Shown: positions 1-10,725 of the stretch, piece after piece
Numbering within the stretch: position 1 is the stretch's first letter
How the letters are laid out: the number at the start of each line of letters is the position of its first letter
DNA from: Endomychus coccineus
Taxonomy: Eukaryota > Arthropoda > Insecta > Coleoptera > Endomychidae
DNA length: 64,000 bases
NCBI GenBank assembly: GCA_958510875.1
Contig: OY294068.1
Coordinates: 29,678,297 to 29,742,296, forward strand
Direction: 5' to 3'
Program-made: the position numbers and the translations under genes
The notes under the pieces: generated by a model
What the model saw: the letters and a program-made list of their open reading frames with translations, nothing else
Database searches by the model: none
What the model was told of the DNA's origin: nothing

Positions 1-530
1 ACTTCGTTGTTATAATTTTGCTGGCTCAAAGGGACGTTCAATAATCTATGAACTAGACTATTAAAAGGAGCTATTTTATATCTAAATGGTGTAGCTGAAT
101 CTGCCGGAGGGTACCTATTTGTTTGAGTGGATTTTCTGTATATGTCGATATCTAATTGATTACCATCTTTTATAATGCTAATATCAAGGAAAGGAAGCTG
201 ATTATCTGTATCTATTTCGTCAGTGAATCTCAATGAATCAAATTGGTTATTAAGCGTGTTCAAAAAGCCATGTAAATCAAAATCTTTACTTGTAATCGCA
301 AAAATGTCGTCAACATATCTATACCAAACTTTTGGGAACTGATTCAATTTTGATTGAGAGGGTGTTTTTGACTGAGAGGAGGTTTCAAGTTCGTTTAGAA
401 AAATATTGGCCAACAAAGGAGAGAGCGGATTGCCCATTCCACATCTGCTTGTGTCTTTATAGTAATTTTTGTTAAAAGTGAAATACTTTTGATCCTTATT
501 TCTTATCAATAGTGTTATAATATACACAGT
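1..530 (-). mobile_element. Penelope-like element, reverse transcriptase fragment (runs off left edge)
   Basis: The minus strand is open from about 520 to the window edge. It reads a reverse transcriptase palm: a MGNPLSPLLANIF segment, then VWYRYVDDIFAI with the catalytic YVDD, then TDNQLPFLDI and IYRKSTQTNR. These segments are characteristic of Penelope-like RTs. The same sequence recurs at 31640-31966 (minus) and 62640-62790 (plus), so this is a dispersed family. Positions about 500-540 carry the terminal repeat tract also found at 32395-32430 and 62490-62530. No stop codon interrupts the visible 150 or so residues, making this the best-preserved copy here. The missing 3' part (GIY-YIG endonuclease) would lie left of the window. 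Confidence 0.85.
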
Positions 531-635
531 GTGAAAACTCTTTAATAGTTTATTATAACATTCACCTCAGCTAAAATACTGGAAAACTCTTAACACATTT
601 CCACTATTCACTCATACTCAATTTCAAATATCAAA

Positions 636-1016
636 TTATTCTACATTTGTTCCAAAATCATCTACATTTACAACCAATTTACGCCGTTGCCATTTTCTTC
701 TTGGACTTGCAAGTGCTTCAACTTTGATTCGTTTACCTGCTATTTTACTGACTGTTGTAGCTGCAGCGACCCTATCTCTAACGGCAGTGATAGAAAGATA
801 TGGGGGTTCATTTTGGCAATTTACACGGCACACGACGAAAACGTATAAGGTATATTTACAGCCGGAAGGATTGCTTCTGTACTTCTGAACATCAATTCTA
901 TTGAAATTTAGATTTGCAACGAATGTAACTTACTGTAAAATCGGCTAATTTATCAGACAACCTTGGGGAAACTGCCAACGGTTAAAATGAAATATTCCTG
1001 GTTTAACGAAGATAGC
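636..1016 (-). mobile_element. Tc1/mariner-superfamily relic, 5' end
   Basis: The minus strand reads NEPPYLSITAVRDRVAAAT followed by ALASPRRKWQRRKLVVNVDD. This is the N-terminal helix-turn-helix region of an IS630/Tc1-mariner-type transposase common in insects. The upstream non-coding part up to about 1016 matches the reverse complement of 60251-60460, which precedes a related fragment on the opposite strand. The shared outer end reads AACCAGG close to TATCTTCGT and is probably the inverted-repeat tip. The catalytic core is missing, so the copy is dead. Confidence 0.6.
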
Positions 1017-1163
1017 GCTGCACTCATTTTGGTATATTATTCAAATCAAGCGGTTGCACTAAATTACTAACTATGACGTCATTTCTTTCTTGCCATGAAC
1101 AGCGTATATATGCTGGCTCTAGTGTATTGGAAAATGCTACTATCCGATGGTGGGAGCCATTAG

Positions 1164-1980
1164 AGAATAACTACTTTGTTTTTATGCCACTTTTATTAAT
1201 AATAACGTGAAAACGTAACTATAGTTTCAACACAGAAGTGCCATTATCAAATGTTAGAGTACGGCACTGTTAAGGACCGTGCGGGGAAGTCCCATAGTTA
1301 GTTGGTTAGGGGAGATCCCTCAATGCGTGGGCGATGAGGAAGGTATATACTATATAGAAGTGCGAGGAAGGCAAGAGGGAAATCACGCATTTAGCATAAG
1401 AGAGTATCAGACGTATTATTGAGGTAATATTAATTATGATTATGAATAGTCATTCTTAAGTTTGTAATTCTTTTAGAATATAATTAACTTTTATTTGATA
1501 AGTGTTTCCTTAAAAACTCTAACACTAACAAATAGAAAATTATGGAGAAATCAATGAAACAGTTCAAGTATAAATAGAATAGAGGAAAGTAGGGTTGAGG
1601 TTAAGGGAAATTCCAAAACAGGTACATCCTAGGAAAGTACAGTATTACATAGTAAACATAGTAACAATTTGTGAATTAGTGTGATTATAATTTAATATTG
1701 TAAGAATTATTTTGAGCTCTTAAAATAATTCTTAGAATATTACATTATAATCACACTAATTCACAAATTGTTCCTATGTTTACTATGTAATACTATACTT
1801 TCCTAGGATCTACCTGTTTTTGGAATTTCCGTTGTTCCCTTAATCTCAACCCTACTTTACTCATGTTTCATTGATCATAATTTTCTATTTGTTTGATAAT
1901 GGCACTTCGGTGTTGAAACTATAGTTACGTTTTCACGTTATTATTAATAAAAGTGGTATAAAAACAAAGTAGTTATTCTT
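1164..1980. repeat. Foldback element: long near-perfect hairpin
   Basis: Sequence from 1164 (AGAATAACTACTTTGTTTTT) reappears inverted and ends at about 1980. The two arms meet at the palindromic GAGCTC at 1714-1719 with practically no loop. Each arm is about 270 nt once an insertion in the left arm (1252-1528) is removed. There is no coding potential. This is the structure of a foldback or hairpin MITE; the superfamily cannot be told because no clear target duplication was found. Confidence 0.8.
1252..1524. repeat. Putative solo LTR inserted in the left foldback arm
   Basis: The left arm of the 1164-1980 hairpin is interrupted here, while the right arm gives the uninterrupted sequence. The insert begins TGTTAGAGT and ends ACTCTAACA, a 9-bp inverted repeat with the TG...CA ends typical of LTRs, and it contains a TATATACTATATAG stretch. 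Four more bases (CTAA) separate it from the resumed arm, and no clean target duplication is visible. A small TIR element is the alternative. Confidence 0.5.
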
Positions 1981-2040
1981 TCATATAATCAAAGTGCTAC
2001 TATTGTGACAAACTGGCAGTGAAATGAGCATGAGCAGACT

Positions 2041-3526
2041 ATTATTCACTTGTTTGTTTCATTATTTGCCGATTCGTAGAGAGCTTGATTCAAATAAGAA
2101 ATATTTGTTTACGAAAAATGTGAATGTATTATCAATTTTTTTTCGGACTCTGTAAACACGCACTGTTAAAACATGCACTGTTGCATAATTTAAGTGCTTT
2201 GGTTGCAGCATCTGATGCAATTAACTTGTTTGTCGCATTGCAGGAATAAAAATCAAACGTGTTCAAAAAAAGTGGCGAAATTAATTAATATACTTTCTTA
2301 ATTACCGACATCTGTTTCCTGTTTTTTCCTTTCATACCCCCATACTGCTGCCTCGTCTATAATTACGTACTTAGATAATGCATAAACTGAAATCACTCCT
2401 TATTTGCGCAAACTAGATAGATAGATAATCGTTCGGTCGCAATTGTTATTGGAGACGCATTTTTAACCCCTATAAAAATTCAGCGCAATTACGTACAGTT
2501 GCTCACAATTAAGTCTAAAGTCTAAGATATTTGCTCTATTTAATCGACGTAGTTGTAATTAATTTTTCCTTGCATGAATATAAATGCAGGTCGTTAAATT
2601 GTATCGTGATAATGATGTGTACGCATATAAATGAAAGTGATGCCATGATTTGCCCATCCGTTAAAAGTAATCCTCAACATCTGGCAACCTGATTAGCATA
2701 GATGTTCACGTACATCGCTTATGTAAGCTCGGCGCCTGCTTACTTGAGTTCATGAATGGTGGTATTAAATCAAACATTTCTGGGAATTATACAAATCCCT
2801 TCTTATATCAATGGGTGAGGAAATGCAATAATTGTAATAGAATTCCTTGCGTTTTTGGGACCCAAGGAACACAAAAACCTAGGTTGAAGAAGTCCATCCT
2901 CGTTCGTCTATGTCTTCAAAATAGAAATTCAATGAAAAAGTGGTTTCGTGTAACGTTTTTTTATTAAATTTCAATTGGGCCAATTTTTTTCCCATTATTC
3001 GACCCTCTCCCGTTCTCGTTCAATTATGCAATCGTAACTTCGATGAATTCTCTTCATTCTTATTCCTCTACAAGCTTCGTAGAATCTCAAATTGTCGAAT
3101 GGAACTGTAATATTACCGTGTGTTGGTCGAGTCATTAAATTATCAACTAACATAAGGATGAGGAGTTGACATTGGGAATGAACTGTGATCAATTGATCAC
3201 CGACTTCCCTCACTTTTGTTTACGGACTAGCTTTCGGACACTTCTGCGGGTCGACTGTATGATTGTAGGAACTGTGTTATGTTGCATTGAAGTTTTATTC
3301 AAATGGTTACATAATGTTTTAAACTGACACCTAAACTATCAAAATTTGTCACAGAGTAAACACAAAATTTATTGTCATCGATGTGACATCATTTGAATCT
3401 CAAAATGAGAATTACGGACACTTCTGCGGGTTGAATATATGCTTGTGGATATAATATTTATAATCAGAAAAACACTGATGTCATTATGATTCAATAAGAT
3501 TCTATAATTCAATTTGCAAAACTGAA
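2041..3526. other. Gene-free AT-rich stretch
   Basis: No coding region, RNA gene or transposon was recognised here. The only structure is a degenerate direct repeat: GGACACTTCTGCGGGT at 3237-3252 recurs at 3417-3432, about 180 nt away, followed by similar bases. Confidence 0.5.
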
Positions 3527-3795
3527 GATGGATGTCAGAAATATCACTTGAAAGGGGGCTGCCGCGCTTAAAAACAATAAAGTTCCTATTTTCACGACTA
3601 TCTGCAAAGTGTCAAATCCATACGACCAATAGGAACGCGTAATCGTTTCCGCAGTTTTTACGCACCCACATGTAGACATAATCTGTAAAATAGTCTACAT
3701 CGATTCAGAAAGGCTCAAAATAGATATTTCCGCGAACATTCGGAAAAAAATTCTTACGTATTACAATATTTCCCGTACAAATTCGGTGAATGAAC
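3527..3795. repeat. Dispersed repeat, copy 1
   Basis: The stretch starting GATGGATGTCA, running through GCTGCCGCGCTTAA and ending near TTACAATATTTCCC, is recognisably related in order and content to 50145-50310 on the same strand. It has no coding potential and no class is assigned. Confidence 0.5.
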
Positions 3796-3908
3796 GTTAC
3801 TTTGTGATAGCTTATTAAAATAATGAGAATAAGAATTTATCTTCGTTTTCCTTTATTGGAACCATAATATTTATTGTGACTGCTATAACATTTCTTATTC
3901 TCATTATA

Positions 3909-4516
3909 TAGTCCAGGCTGTGAACCGGAAAAAAAATGTAAGTTCGAATCAAACAATTTTTTTTGCATTAGCTTCAGGAGGTTCTCAGGATCATTCATAC
4001 ACCTTAAAACCTCTTGGGAGCACCAACCCCACCCACCCTTAATATGTTATTTTGGAATTTACGTGTTTTTGTCATTTCGAGTGCACCAAGGGGTTTTTTT
4101 GCGTGGCTGAACACGAATCCGTAGCCAGATTTACTTGCAATTCATCGTAGGGGTGGTCAAATCGATAAAATTGGTGTATTCGAAATGCCAAAAAGACGTA
4201 AATTGCAAAATAACGTATTAGGGGTGCGGAATTGGCCAATTTTGTCGATTTGATCACCCCTACGATGGATTGCAAGTAAATCTGGCTACGGATTCGTGTT
4301 CAGCGATCCAAAAAACCCCGTTGGTGCACTCGAAATGACAAAAACACGTAAACTTGCAAAATAACATATTAAGGCTGGGTGGGGTTGGGGTACCCAAGAG
4401 GTTTTAAGGTGTATGAATGATCCTGAAAACCTCCTGAAGCAAATGCAAAAAAAAAATTTTGATTCGAACTTACATGTTTTTTTTATAGCTAAAATCCCGT
4501 TTCACAGCCTGGACTA
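3909..4516. repeat. Foldback element with repeat-containing loop
   Basis: The ends TAGTCCAGGCTGTGAA and its inverse bound two arms of about 285 nt, roughly 3909-4195 and 4225-4516. The arms match closely, including purine-rich tracts and the GTAGCCAGATTTACTTGCAA block. The short central spacer (about 4170-4225, TATTCGAAATGCCAAAAAGA onward) resembles an inner segment of the right arm (4326-4380). No open frame is present. It is probably a hairpin MITE. Confidence 0.8.
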
Positions 4517-4529
4517 ATATTAGATATTG

Positions 4530-5397
4530 GTGATGTTAACAAGTAGTTTTGACCATTTTCCGTATAAATCAGCTAACTTCTCATTTTCAATCTTGAGCAA
4601 GCACTAAAATCGTCTTATTTACATTGAAACAGAATCGAAATGACATAATTAGAATTTCACAAGATGACATCTAATAAATTTTGATTTGTAGATTCTAGGT
4701 TTATCCGAGACTGGCGATAAAATACACACTGAAGGAAGGGGAGTGAAAGCTGAAGTTGTCAAGTCTTGAATAATATGAGCTAATTTAAGTTTGTGTTTTA
4801 AGAGGAAAATTAATAAATCGTTTGGAGTTGATATGTTTGTTTTATTAATAGATTTATTACCTTACCATCACAATTCTCACAATGTACACCAAGCAGTTGT
4901 TTTACCAGTTTTCCAAACCAACGGGATTACCTCAAATGGAGGGAGGCAATTTGTGATCTAGTAAGTTATGGAAACGGGTACTTGCTTCTCACTGGGAAAA
5001 TGCACTTCTTTCTGGATCACGAATTGATGGGAAATTGAAGAGCTTCCATGCAGATCTCATCCGTACTATTTCCATGATCATAATTCGCCGTAAATGTGAA
5101 TCAAACAATTTTACACTTGTCAATGTATTGTTATTTACGTTGTACTATAAATAACTTTAAATTGGAATAAAACTAATATAATTTAACCAAACGAACTGAA
5201 TTTATTTTGGGCATATGATCGTGACTGGATCTAGCATCCTATTAGTCCAATTTTCCAGCACTCTTAAACATTGTTCGCCTCATTTGCCGCTGGCTTATCT
5301 GCATACACCAAAGACTATCACCACAGAAAGTAGTCTAGAGACGTGACAGGATCGTGCTTTTACAATTAGCTCAAAAAATAAATTTACTTTTGTAGCC
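4530..5397. other. Gene-free stretch
   Basis: Nothing recognisable was seen between the foldback element and the LINE remnant. Confidence 0.4.
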
Positions 5398-6525
5398 CTA
5401 GCTGGATAGCATGAGAATAACATTGAAGCTGGTGTGGGAGTGCATCAACACGCTAAACAATTTTGGCGGAGACGAAGGCAAGCTCACCCTATTGTAGTCA
5501 AAGAGTTCTATATAGAGTAGACTACTAAGCCTTTCACTGGTAAAGTTGATGGACATATTGCACTCTCACTTGCACGATGTGCGCACGTTATACTTATTCT
5601 TGTATTCTTATACTCTTTGTGATAGAAGGGGAGACCGTGCGAGTGAGAGCGAGCTACATGTGCGAGAAGGACAGCATGTCCAACTACTTACCAGCGCTTT
5701 CCTATGCTTAACACACTACTTGTCTACTCTATATATAGAACTCTTTGATTGTAGGTCCCCGGTCACTGGGATAAGGGATAACGAAATAGCCGATGAGCTT
5801 GCAAAACTTATGGCTATAGAACCCCTAATAGGCAGGCAAATAGACAATCCACTGCTGGGTGAAAACACAACAGTCGGAAGCGTGGAAACTAGTGAACGGT
5901 TGCAGTTAGCACTGATTGGTTCGCACATTAGAGAAGACTGATATGAGCAAGTGAAGAATATGGTTAAACCGATGCCAAAGTGCTGACACAGATACTGACA
6001 GGACATGGTCTATTTAACTACCACATCCACGGAATGAACCTTAGCGATTCGCCTTTGTGCAGGTGGTGCAAACGGAAAAACGAAACATCACTGCACGTTA
6101 TCTGTAGATGCGTAACATTAATCCCCGAAGACGCAGAGCACTCTCAGTAGAGCTATGCGACACAGGAGATCCAGAAACTGGATACGAAGATGGTGTTAAA
6201 CCTCTTCATGGCATTAACCACCTATCGGGTCCCGAACGGGAGTTGAGTAAGTATCTGTTTCTCCACCTCGGGCTCCCGACTCGGAAGCTAGATCATCCTC
6301 GAGTGGAAACCGCTTCACGAAGACTACGTTTAAATGATATATCACGAAGTTGGTGTTAACCTCTTTAGGAATCGTTCCCCTAGGGGGCAGGGTACCGCCC
6401 CTCTGGTAGATAGGTGAAGACTTATGAGTGGGAACCGCTCCACTAGGTGTCACGTGACACGGGGTGCAAAGGGCTTCGGCCTAGGCATTCAGAGACCGCA
6501 ACGGGCCCCCCCCTAATTAATAATA
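5398..6525 (+). mobile_element. LINE 3' part: RNase H and C-terminal CCHC (I/R1-like), degraded
   Basis: Pieces of the 3' end of a non-LTR retrotransposon ORF2 are readable. LVWECINTLNNF and VPGH lead into IRDNEIADELAKL (RNase H C-terminus), then after stops and frame changes FNYHIHGMNLSDSPLCRWCK and ETSLHVICRC, the CCHC finger found at the end of such polyproteins. The RNase H segment is split by a MITE at 5499-5747. A GC-rich 3' untranslated part ends near 6525 with TAATTAATAATAAT. Many stops make this an old dead copy. The 131-codon ORF across 5546-5941 is only a chimera of MITE and LINE sequence. Confidence 0.7.
5499..5747. mobile_element. hAT-like MITE inserted in LINE RNase H
   Basis: The 249-bp element has inverted ends CAAAGAGTTCTATATAGAG and its complement; the right copy carries two extra bases. 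It is flanked by ATTGTAGT (5491-5498) and ATTGTAGG (5748-5755), a 7/8 match consistent with the 8-bp duplication hAT elements make. Removing it rejoins the LINE RNase H reading LTLL with VPGH. Confidence 0.75.
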
Positions 6526-6529
6526 ATAT

Positions 6530-7365
6530 TAACTTTGAGATTTCATTTATCTATGAAAATTGTTCTGCCAGCGTAAACATGTTTTCGAAGCGAACACTAT
6601 TTTATTTAATTCTTAATTGAAGTCTAAGATTCCCCTACACATTGAAATAGGTTTTCTATAACAGACTTCATGTTTTATGTGTTGCGGTCATGTTTTTTAA
6701 TTTAAAAATGTGGTATAACCGTTGCCAACAGAATTTATTTTTCTCATTCTAAATCAATATGTTTCATCCAAACTAAAATTCTCTAGAACGTTGTCCCCTA
6801 ATTGAGGGAAATTTAATGACTTATTACATTCCTAAATACAAGTCGATACCGCGCATTCGAAATCAAGTCTGACTAAGTAAATAACATTTTCCGATGACAC
6901 AAATTTTTATGCATGAAAGAGATTCAAACATCATGCAATGAAATATACTTGTATTAGAATCATTGATTGAAAAAAGATGTTTTAAGTAGATAATAATTAA
7001 TAAATATTTCTACCCAGGTAAGTTTTTCTAGATAGAGGAGATCTCAACTCCATTTCGGAATAAAACCCAAGGAAGTGTTATGAAGTGAATTATCTTCACG
7101 AAAAAAATTATTTATAACAAAATATTAGATGTTAATTAACAAAAATTGTCAGCCATACACATTTTTTTGGAAAATGATATATTATTTATTACACATTGTG
7201 TAAATTTCAAGCAGGTGTAGAAAAGAAAACAATTTTTTTGAAGCTGATTTTAAAAAGTCATTAAAAATAGCAATTAACAAATTTTTACTAGTCTGGCGGA
7301 GTAACACGTTTTTTGAACATTTTCACCTTTGTAATTTAAGGTGTTCAAATGCCATAATTTTGCTT
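6530..7365. other. Gene-free AT-rich stretch
   Basis: No supported feature. Confidence 0.4.
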
Positions 7366-7373
7366 GTTGACAT

Positions 7374-7566
7374 CTGTTGCGGATCCAGAACATCTCTCAG
7401 GGGGGGGGGTGATTTTCGTTTATTATTCATTGGTATCAGGTGGGTTAAAAACCAAACAGATTATGCTTAAATGAAATACACATGAGAAGAAATTGTTGTA
7501 AGTTATTATTGGATTTAACATTGGCGATCGCAACGTAAACCTTACACCCCCCTGGATCCACCAGTG
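7374..7566. mobile_element. hAT-type MITE
   Basis: The 193-bp element is bounded by CTGTTGCGGATCCAG on the left and the inverse of CACTGGTGGATCCAG on the right, each next to a G-run. It is flanked by GTTGACAT (7366-7373) and GTTAACAT (7567-7574), a 7/8 target duplication. There is no coding capacity. Similar GGATCC-plus-G-run ends occur at 17288 and 18283. Confidence 0.7.
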
Positions 7567-7574
7567 GTTAACAT

Positions 7575-8329
7575 AAGAATGAGCCTCATCTCTTTTATAA
7601 AAATATGTAGGTGGGTACCCAGGCTGTAGAAAGAATGAGATGCTCATACTCACCTTCTGTCCTTTTGTCAACTATTATACAAAGAAATAGTATGTTGATT
7701 ACTATTATCACTAAATTATTTAATATAGTCAGATTAGAACGAAAAGTAAAACGCAATCAGTCTGTATTCATCATGTTGAATAATTTCATGTTTTCTAACA
7801 TCATTTCTAAATTGTGAAACGTTCTATAAGATACCTTTGGTATTTACTTGCATAGAAAATGGAAATTGTAAGAAATGTCAGAATAAATATTGATTGTCAG
7901 AAAAAGTACATCAATATCTTTTTTCAAGGATTTAGTTCAGCCTGATTTAGCTTTGTAAGATACTTTTAAACGGGTAGTTCAATTGAATATCTCTAAAACA
8001 CTCTATTACACATAGCTATTTAGTCCAAGTTTTATTCAATATTTTTATCAAAATTTGGGCCCCACGCTACGCCATTGTTCTCAGTCATTCAGTTCACCTA
8101 GGAAGGATTTTTCCTGAAGTTGAATTCTTTGGGAAAAGATAAAATATGTTCAATAAATAATTTTATATAACACTTTACTCTTACTCATGGATCCTGGTCG
8201 TGGTTAATAATGGAGAGCAAAAATGAAAGTATTACACAATATATTATTCATAAGTAATATTATAATTTTTAGGATAACTCTGTTTCAATTATAGTGGATG
8301 CAGTTATCTTTTCGGTGTGTTAGTGTCCT
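7575..8329. other. Gene-free stretch
   Basis: No supported feature; the short open frames here have no recognisable motif. Confidence 0.4.
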
Positions 8330-8620
8330 GAGATTATGAAATAGCGAAGTAGAACGTCTATTAGGGAGCAACGGATATGTTGGGGGCGTGTCGGAGATCC
8401 CTGGCCCACCAGCTAACCCCGTTCCTGTAAGCGGTGCCTGGATGCGTCTGATAGAGGTCTCGGGGGACTCGCTTTGTGCCGCTAAATCACTCATTAAAGG
8501 GTCCTCCCATTCTACCACCCTTCGTCATTCGCAATACACGAAATATCCCACCCGAAACCAGCTTTCAATTCTTAGTGAAGCTGTGAAAATGATCCGCCCC
8601 CACTCAAACAATTGTTATAT
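8330..8620. other. Unexplained GC-rich island
   Basis: This stretch has clearly more G+C than its surroundings and is open on both strands for about 77-80 codons. The minus strand reads a Pro/Ser/Thr-rich peptide (GISDTPPTYPLLPNRRSTSL). That is reminiscent of LINE ORF1 or 5' regions, but no diagnostic motif is present, so no function is assigned. Confidence 0.3.
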
Positions 8621-9377
8621 GAGCTTATAGAATGGAAAAAGCCGATTTCTTGATTAAAGTTATTGTAAAGGCAAGGAAATTACATTTATACCCACTTTTT
8701 GCGGTTCTAATTGAAGCAAGTTTCACGATAAAAACGGAGTTAATTTGAAATATTCATATTTCTGCTTCCTGGATTCAATCTTCTTCGCCAATCGCCAACT
8801 TCATTAACATGCAAGTTTGGACAAAATTATAAATATACCGGGTGGGCCAATCTAAACGAATTCTCTGTTCAACGCTTCTTAGTTTTACAATTTTGATGCA
8901 GCCGTTTTTGTGAAAATAAGGGAACAACAATGAGAACAAAACGATTATTGCTCGATGAAAAATGTTAAGACCCCTTGATTTTTATCTCCGAAAGAAGTCT
9001 TTTGTGCATACTTTTCAACTCTGTCTCTTGAACCCCCCGCAGGGGTGATCTTCAACCCTTAAATTAACATGGGATTAAAATGTGTTTCTTTTCAGCGAAT
9101 CCAACATAATTTATTAACTTCAATTTCTCTTTATCATTCATTTTAATAAGGGAATGTTTCCTACATTCCTGAACCTGAATCCATTTATCACTGAGAAAAG
9201 GTAATGTAAATTTTCTTTTATCGTTCGAAGAAAAATGTACTTCATTTTATCTGCTGTGGAATTCTGTTTTTGTAAAGAATTTATGAATTTTGCAGTTCTT
9301 TAGAAGTTCCGAGTATTTACATTCAATTTAGTATCTCGCAGAGTCTCGTCTGTGACTGAAGTTTAGTTTGATCTAAA

Positions 9378-10404
9378 ATGGTTTATTCTACTGCAGAAAA
9401 AGTATCGCTGATTGAACTGTATCATGAAAATGGTAGATGTGCTAATATTGCAGCACAGGTATTCAATGAAATGAATCCAGATAAGCATGTTAACCTAAAA
9501 AACATAATTGAGCTGGTAGCAAAATTTAGGGAGACGGGAACAGTGACAAACCGAAAACGAATTGCTCCAAATCGAAGAATAGTGGGAAACGAAGCAGTAG
9601 AAGTTGCTGTTTTGGGCCACGTCAATATGGACCCTACATCAAGCACCAGGCAACTACCTGTAGTGTGTGGCATATCTCGTCAGAGTATTCGCAGAATTTT
9701 AAAGACACTTAAATTTCACCCCTACAAAATTCTTCTTGTACAAAAATTAAACGAAGATGACTTTGACAGACGTTTGGAATTTTCCGAGATTATGACTGAA
9801 CGAATAATAAATAATCCGAATTTAGTGTTCAACATTTGTTTTTCCGATGAGTGTTTGTTTTTTCTAAATGGGACTGTTAATCGTCACAATTGTCGATATT
9901 TTTCTGACGAAAATCCACGACTATTCCATGAGGTTCACACTCAACATCCTGAGAAATTAAATGTCTGGGTTGGAATTTATGGCGATTGTTTAATTGGTCC
10001 TTTTTTCCTCCCAGGAAATCTAAATGAATAAATGTATCTGCAATTATTAGAAGACGTTATCGATCCTGCTTTGACAGAAATGCTTGATAATAATAACAAT
10101 TACAATGCCGAAGAGTTGACATTTCAACAAGGGCATAATGAGAGGGTGCACCACCCTCTCATTATGCCCTTGCTGTTCGTAAATTTTTAAGTCAGACGTA
10201 TCCTGGTAGATGGATAAGTCGAAGAGGACCAACAGCGTGGCCTGCAAAATCAGCTTACTTGACCCCATAGATTTTTTCCTATGGGGTCACTTAAAAAGTA
10301 AGACTTATAAAACTCAGCCACAGTCATTACGGCCGCGGATCATTGATAAATGTAGGGCCATTACACCAGAAATGCTCCATAATGTCACCCCCGCGAGGGG
10401 GTGA
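9378..10404 (+). pseudogene. Transposase pseudogene (Tc1/mariner superfamily)
   Basis: The first 217 codons are intact. An N-terminal helix-turn-helix region (STAEKVSLIELYHENGR) is followed by a second HTH around RQLPVVCGISRQSIRRI, FHPYK, and the first catalytic Asp in CFSDECLF, then VWVGIYGDCLIGPFFLPG. A TAA at 10029-10031 interrupts the frame. Downstream coding resumes with MYLQLLEDVIDP and FQQ, then a hairpin insertion at 10128-10172 disrupts the QQDGAPP region that holds the second Asp. After a frame change comes DPIDFFLWGHLKSKTYKTQP (third catalytic position) and ITPEMLHNV. In this family DDE/D residues cut and join DNA at the element ends in the nucleus. At least one stop and two frame breaks make it inactive. 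Confidence 0.85.
10128..10172. repeat. Perfect 21-bp hairpin with 3-nt loop
   Basis: CAAGGGCATAATGAGAGGGT and one more G (10128-10148) is followed by CAC and then its exact reverse complement (10152-10172). The right arm is the expected transposase sequence (PSHYALA), so the left arm is the inserted copy. Confidence 0.9.
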
Positions 10405-10725
10405 AAGTTAAAAGTTGATGATGTGGGCAAAATCTTTCCCCCGGGAGATAAAAATCGACGGGTCCGAGCGATTTTTTTTAAACGAACGGTATAATGTGAG
10501 ATATCGGACATGTTTCGTTTCAATTGGCCCATCCTGATAACAAAAATTACGTTCAATTTACTAAATTGAATAATTATCTATATTATATTCATACCTTGTA
10601 AACTGGACCATTAATATGTATATTAATCAATGATTGGACGTATTATGTATATTCAGTTGCATATCCTACATGGCATGTAAAACTCCCCCGCATTGTCAAA
10701 GTGGGATTGAAGGTTGAAGTAAGTA

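Larger units (their letters stand above)
8838..10536 (+). mobile_element. Tc1/mariner-superfamily element, 1.7 kb, dead
   Basis: Imperfect terminal inverted repeats (left CCGGGTGGGCCAATCTAAAC, right reading inward CAGGATGGGCCAATTGAAAC) bound the element. A TA lies immediately left of it; on the right the TA is one base away. It contains one plus-strand transposase pseudogene. Its lineage differs from the classical mariners at 12.3, 17.4 and 44.5 kb. Confidence 0.8.

Noticed and set aside
2752..2967. Short ORF in the 2-3.5 kb gap
   Set aside because: No motif, no regulatory signals, and of a length expected by chance in AT-rich DNA.
5546..5941. 131-codon ORF as a gene
   Set aside because: It crosses the right border of a MITE (5747) into LINE RNase H sequence; a chance fusion of two transposons.
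10314..10556. Minus-strand ORF across the right end of the 8.8-kb transposon
   Set aside because: Shadow of the transposase 3' end and terminal repeat.
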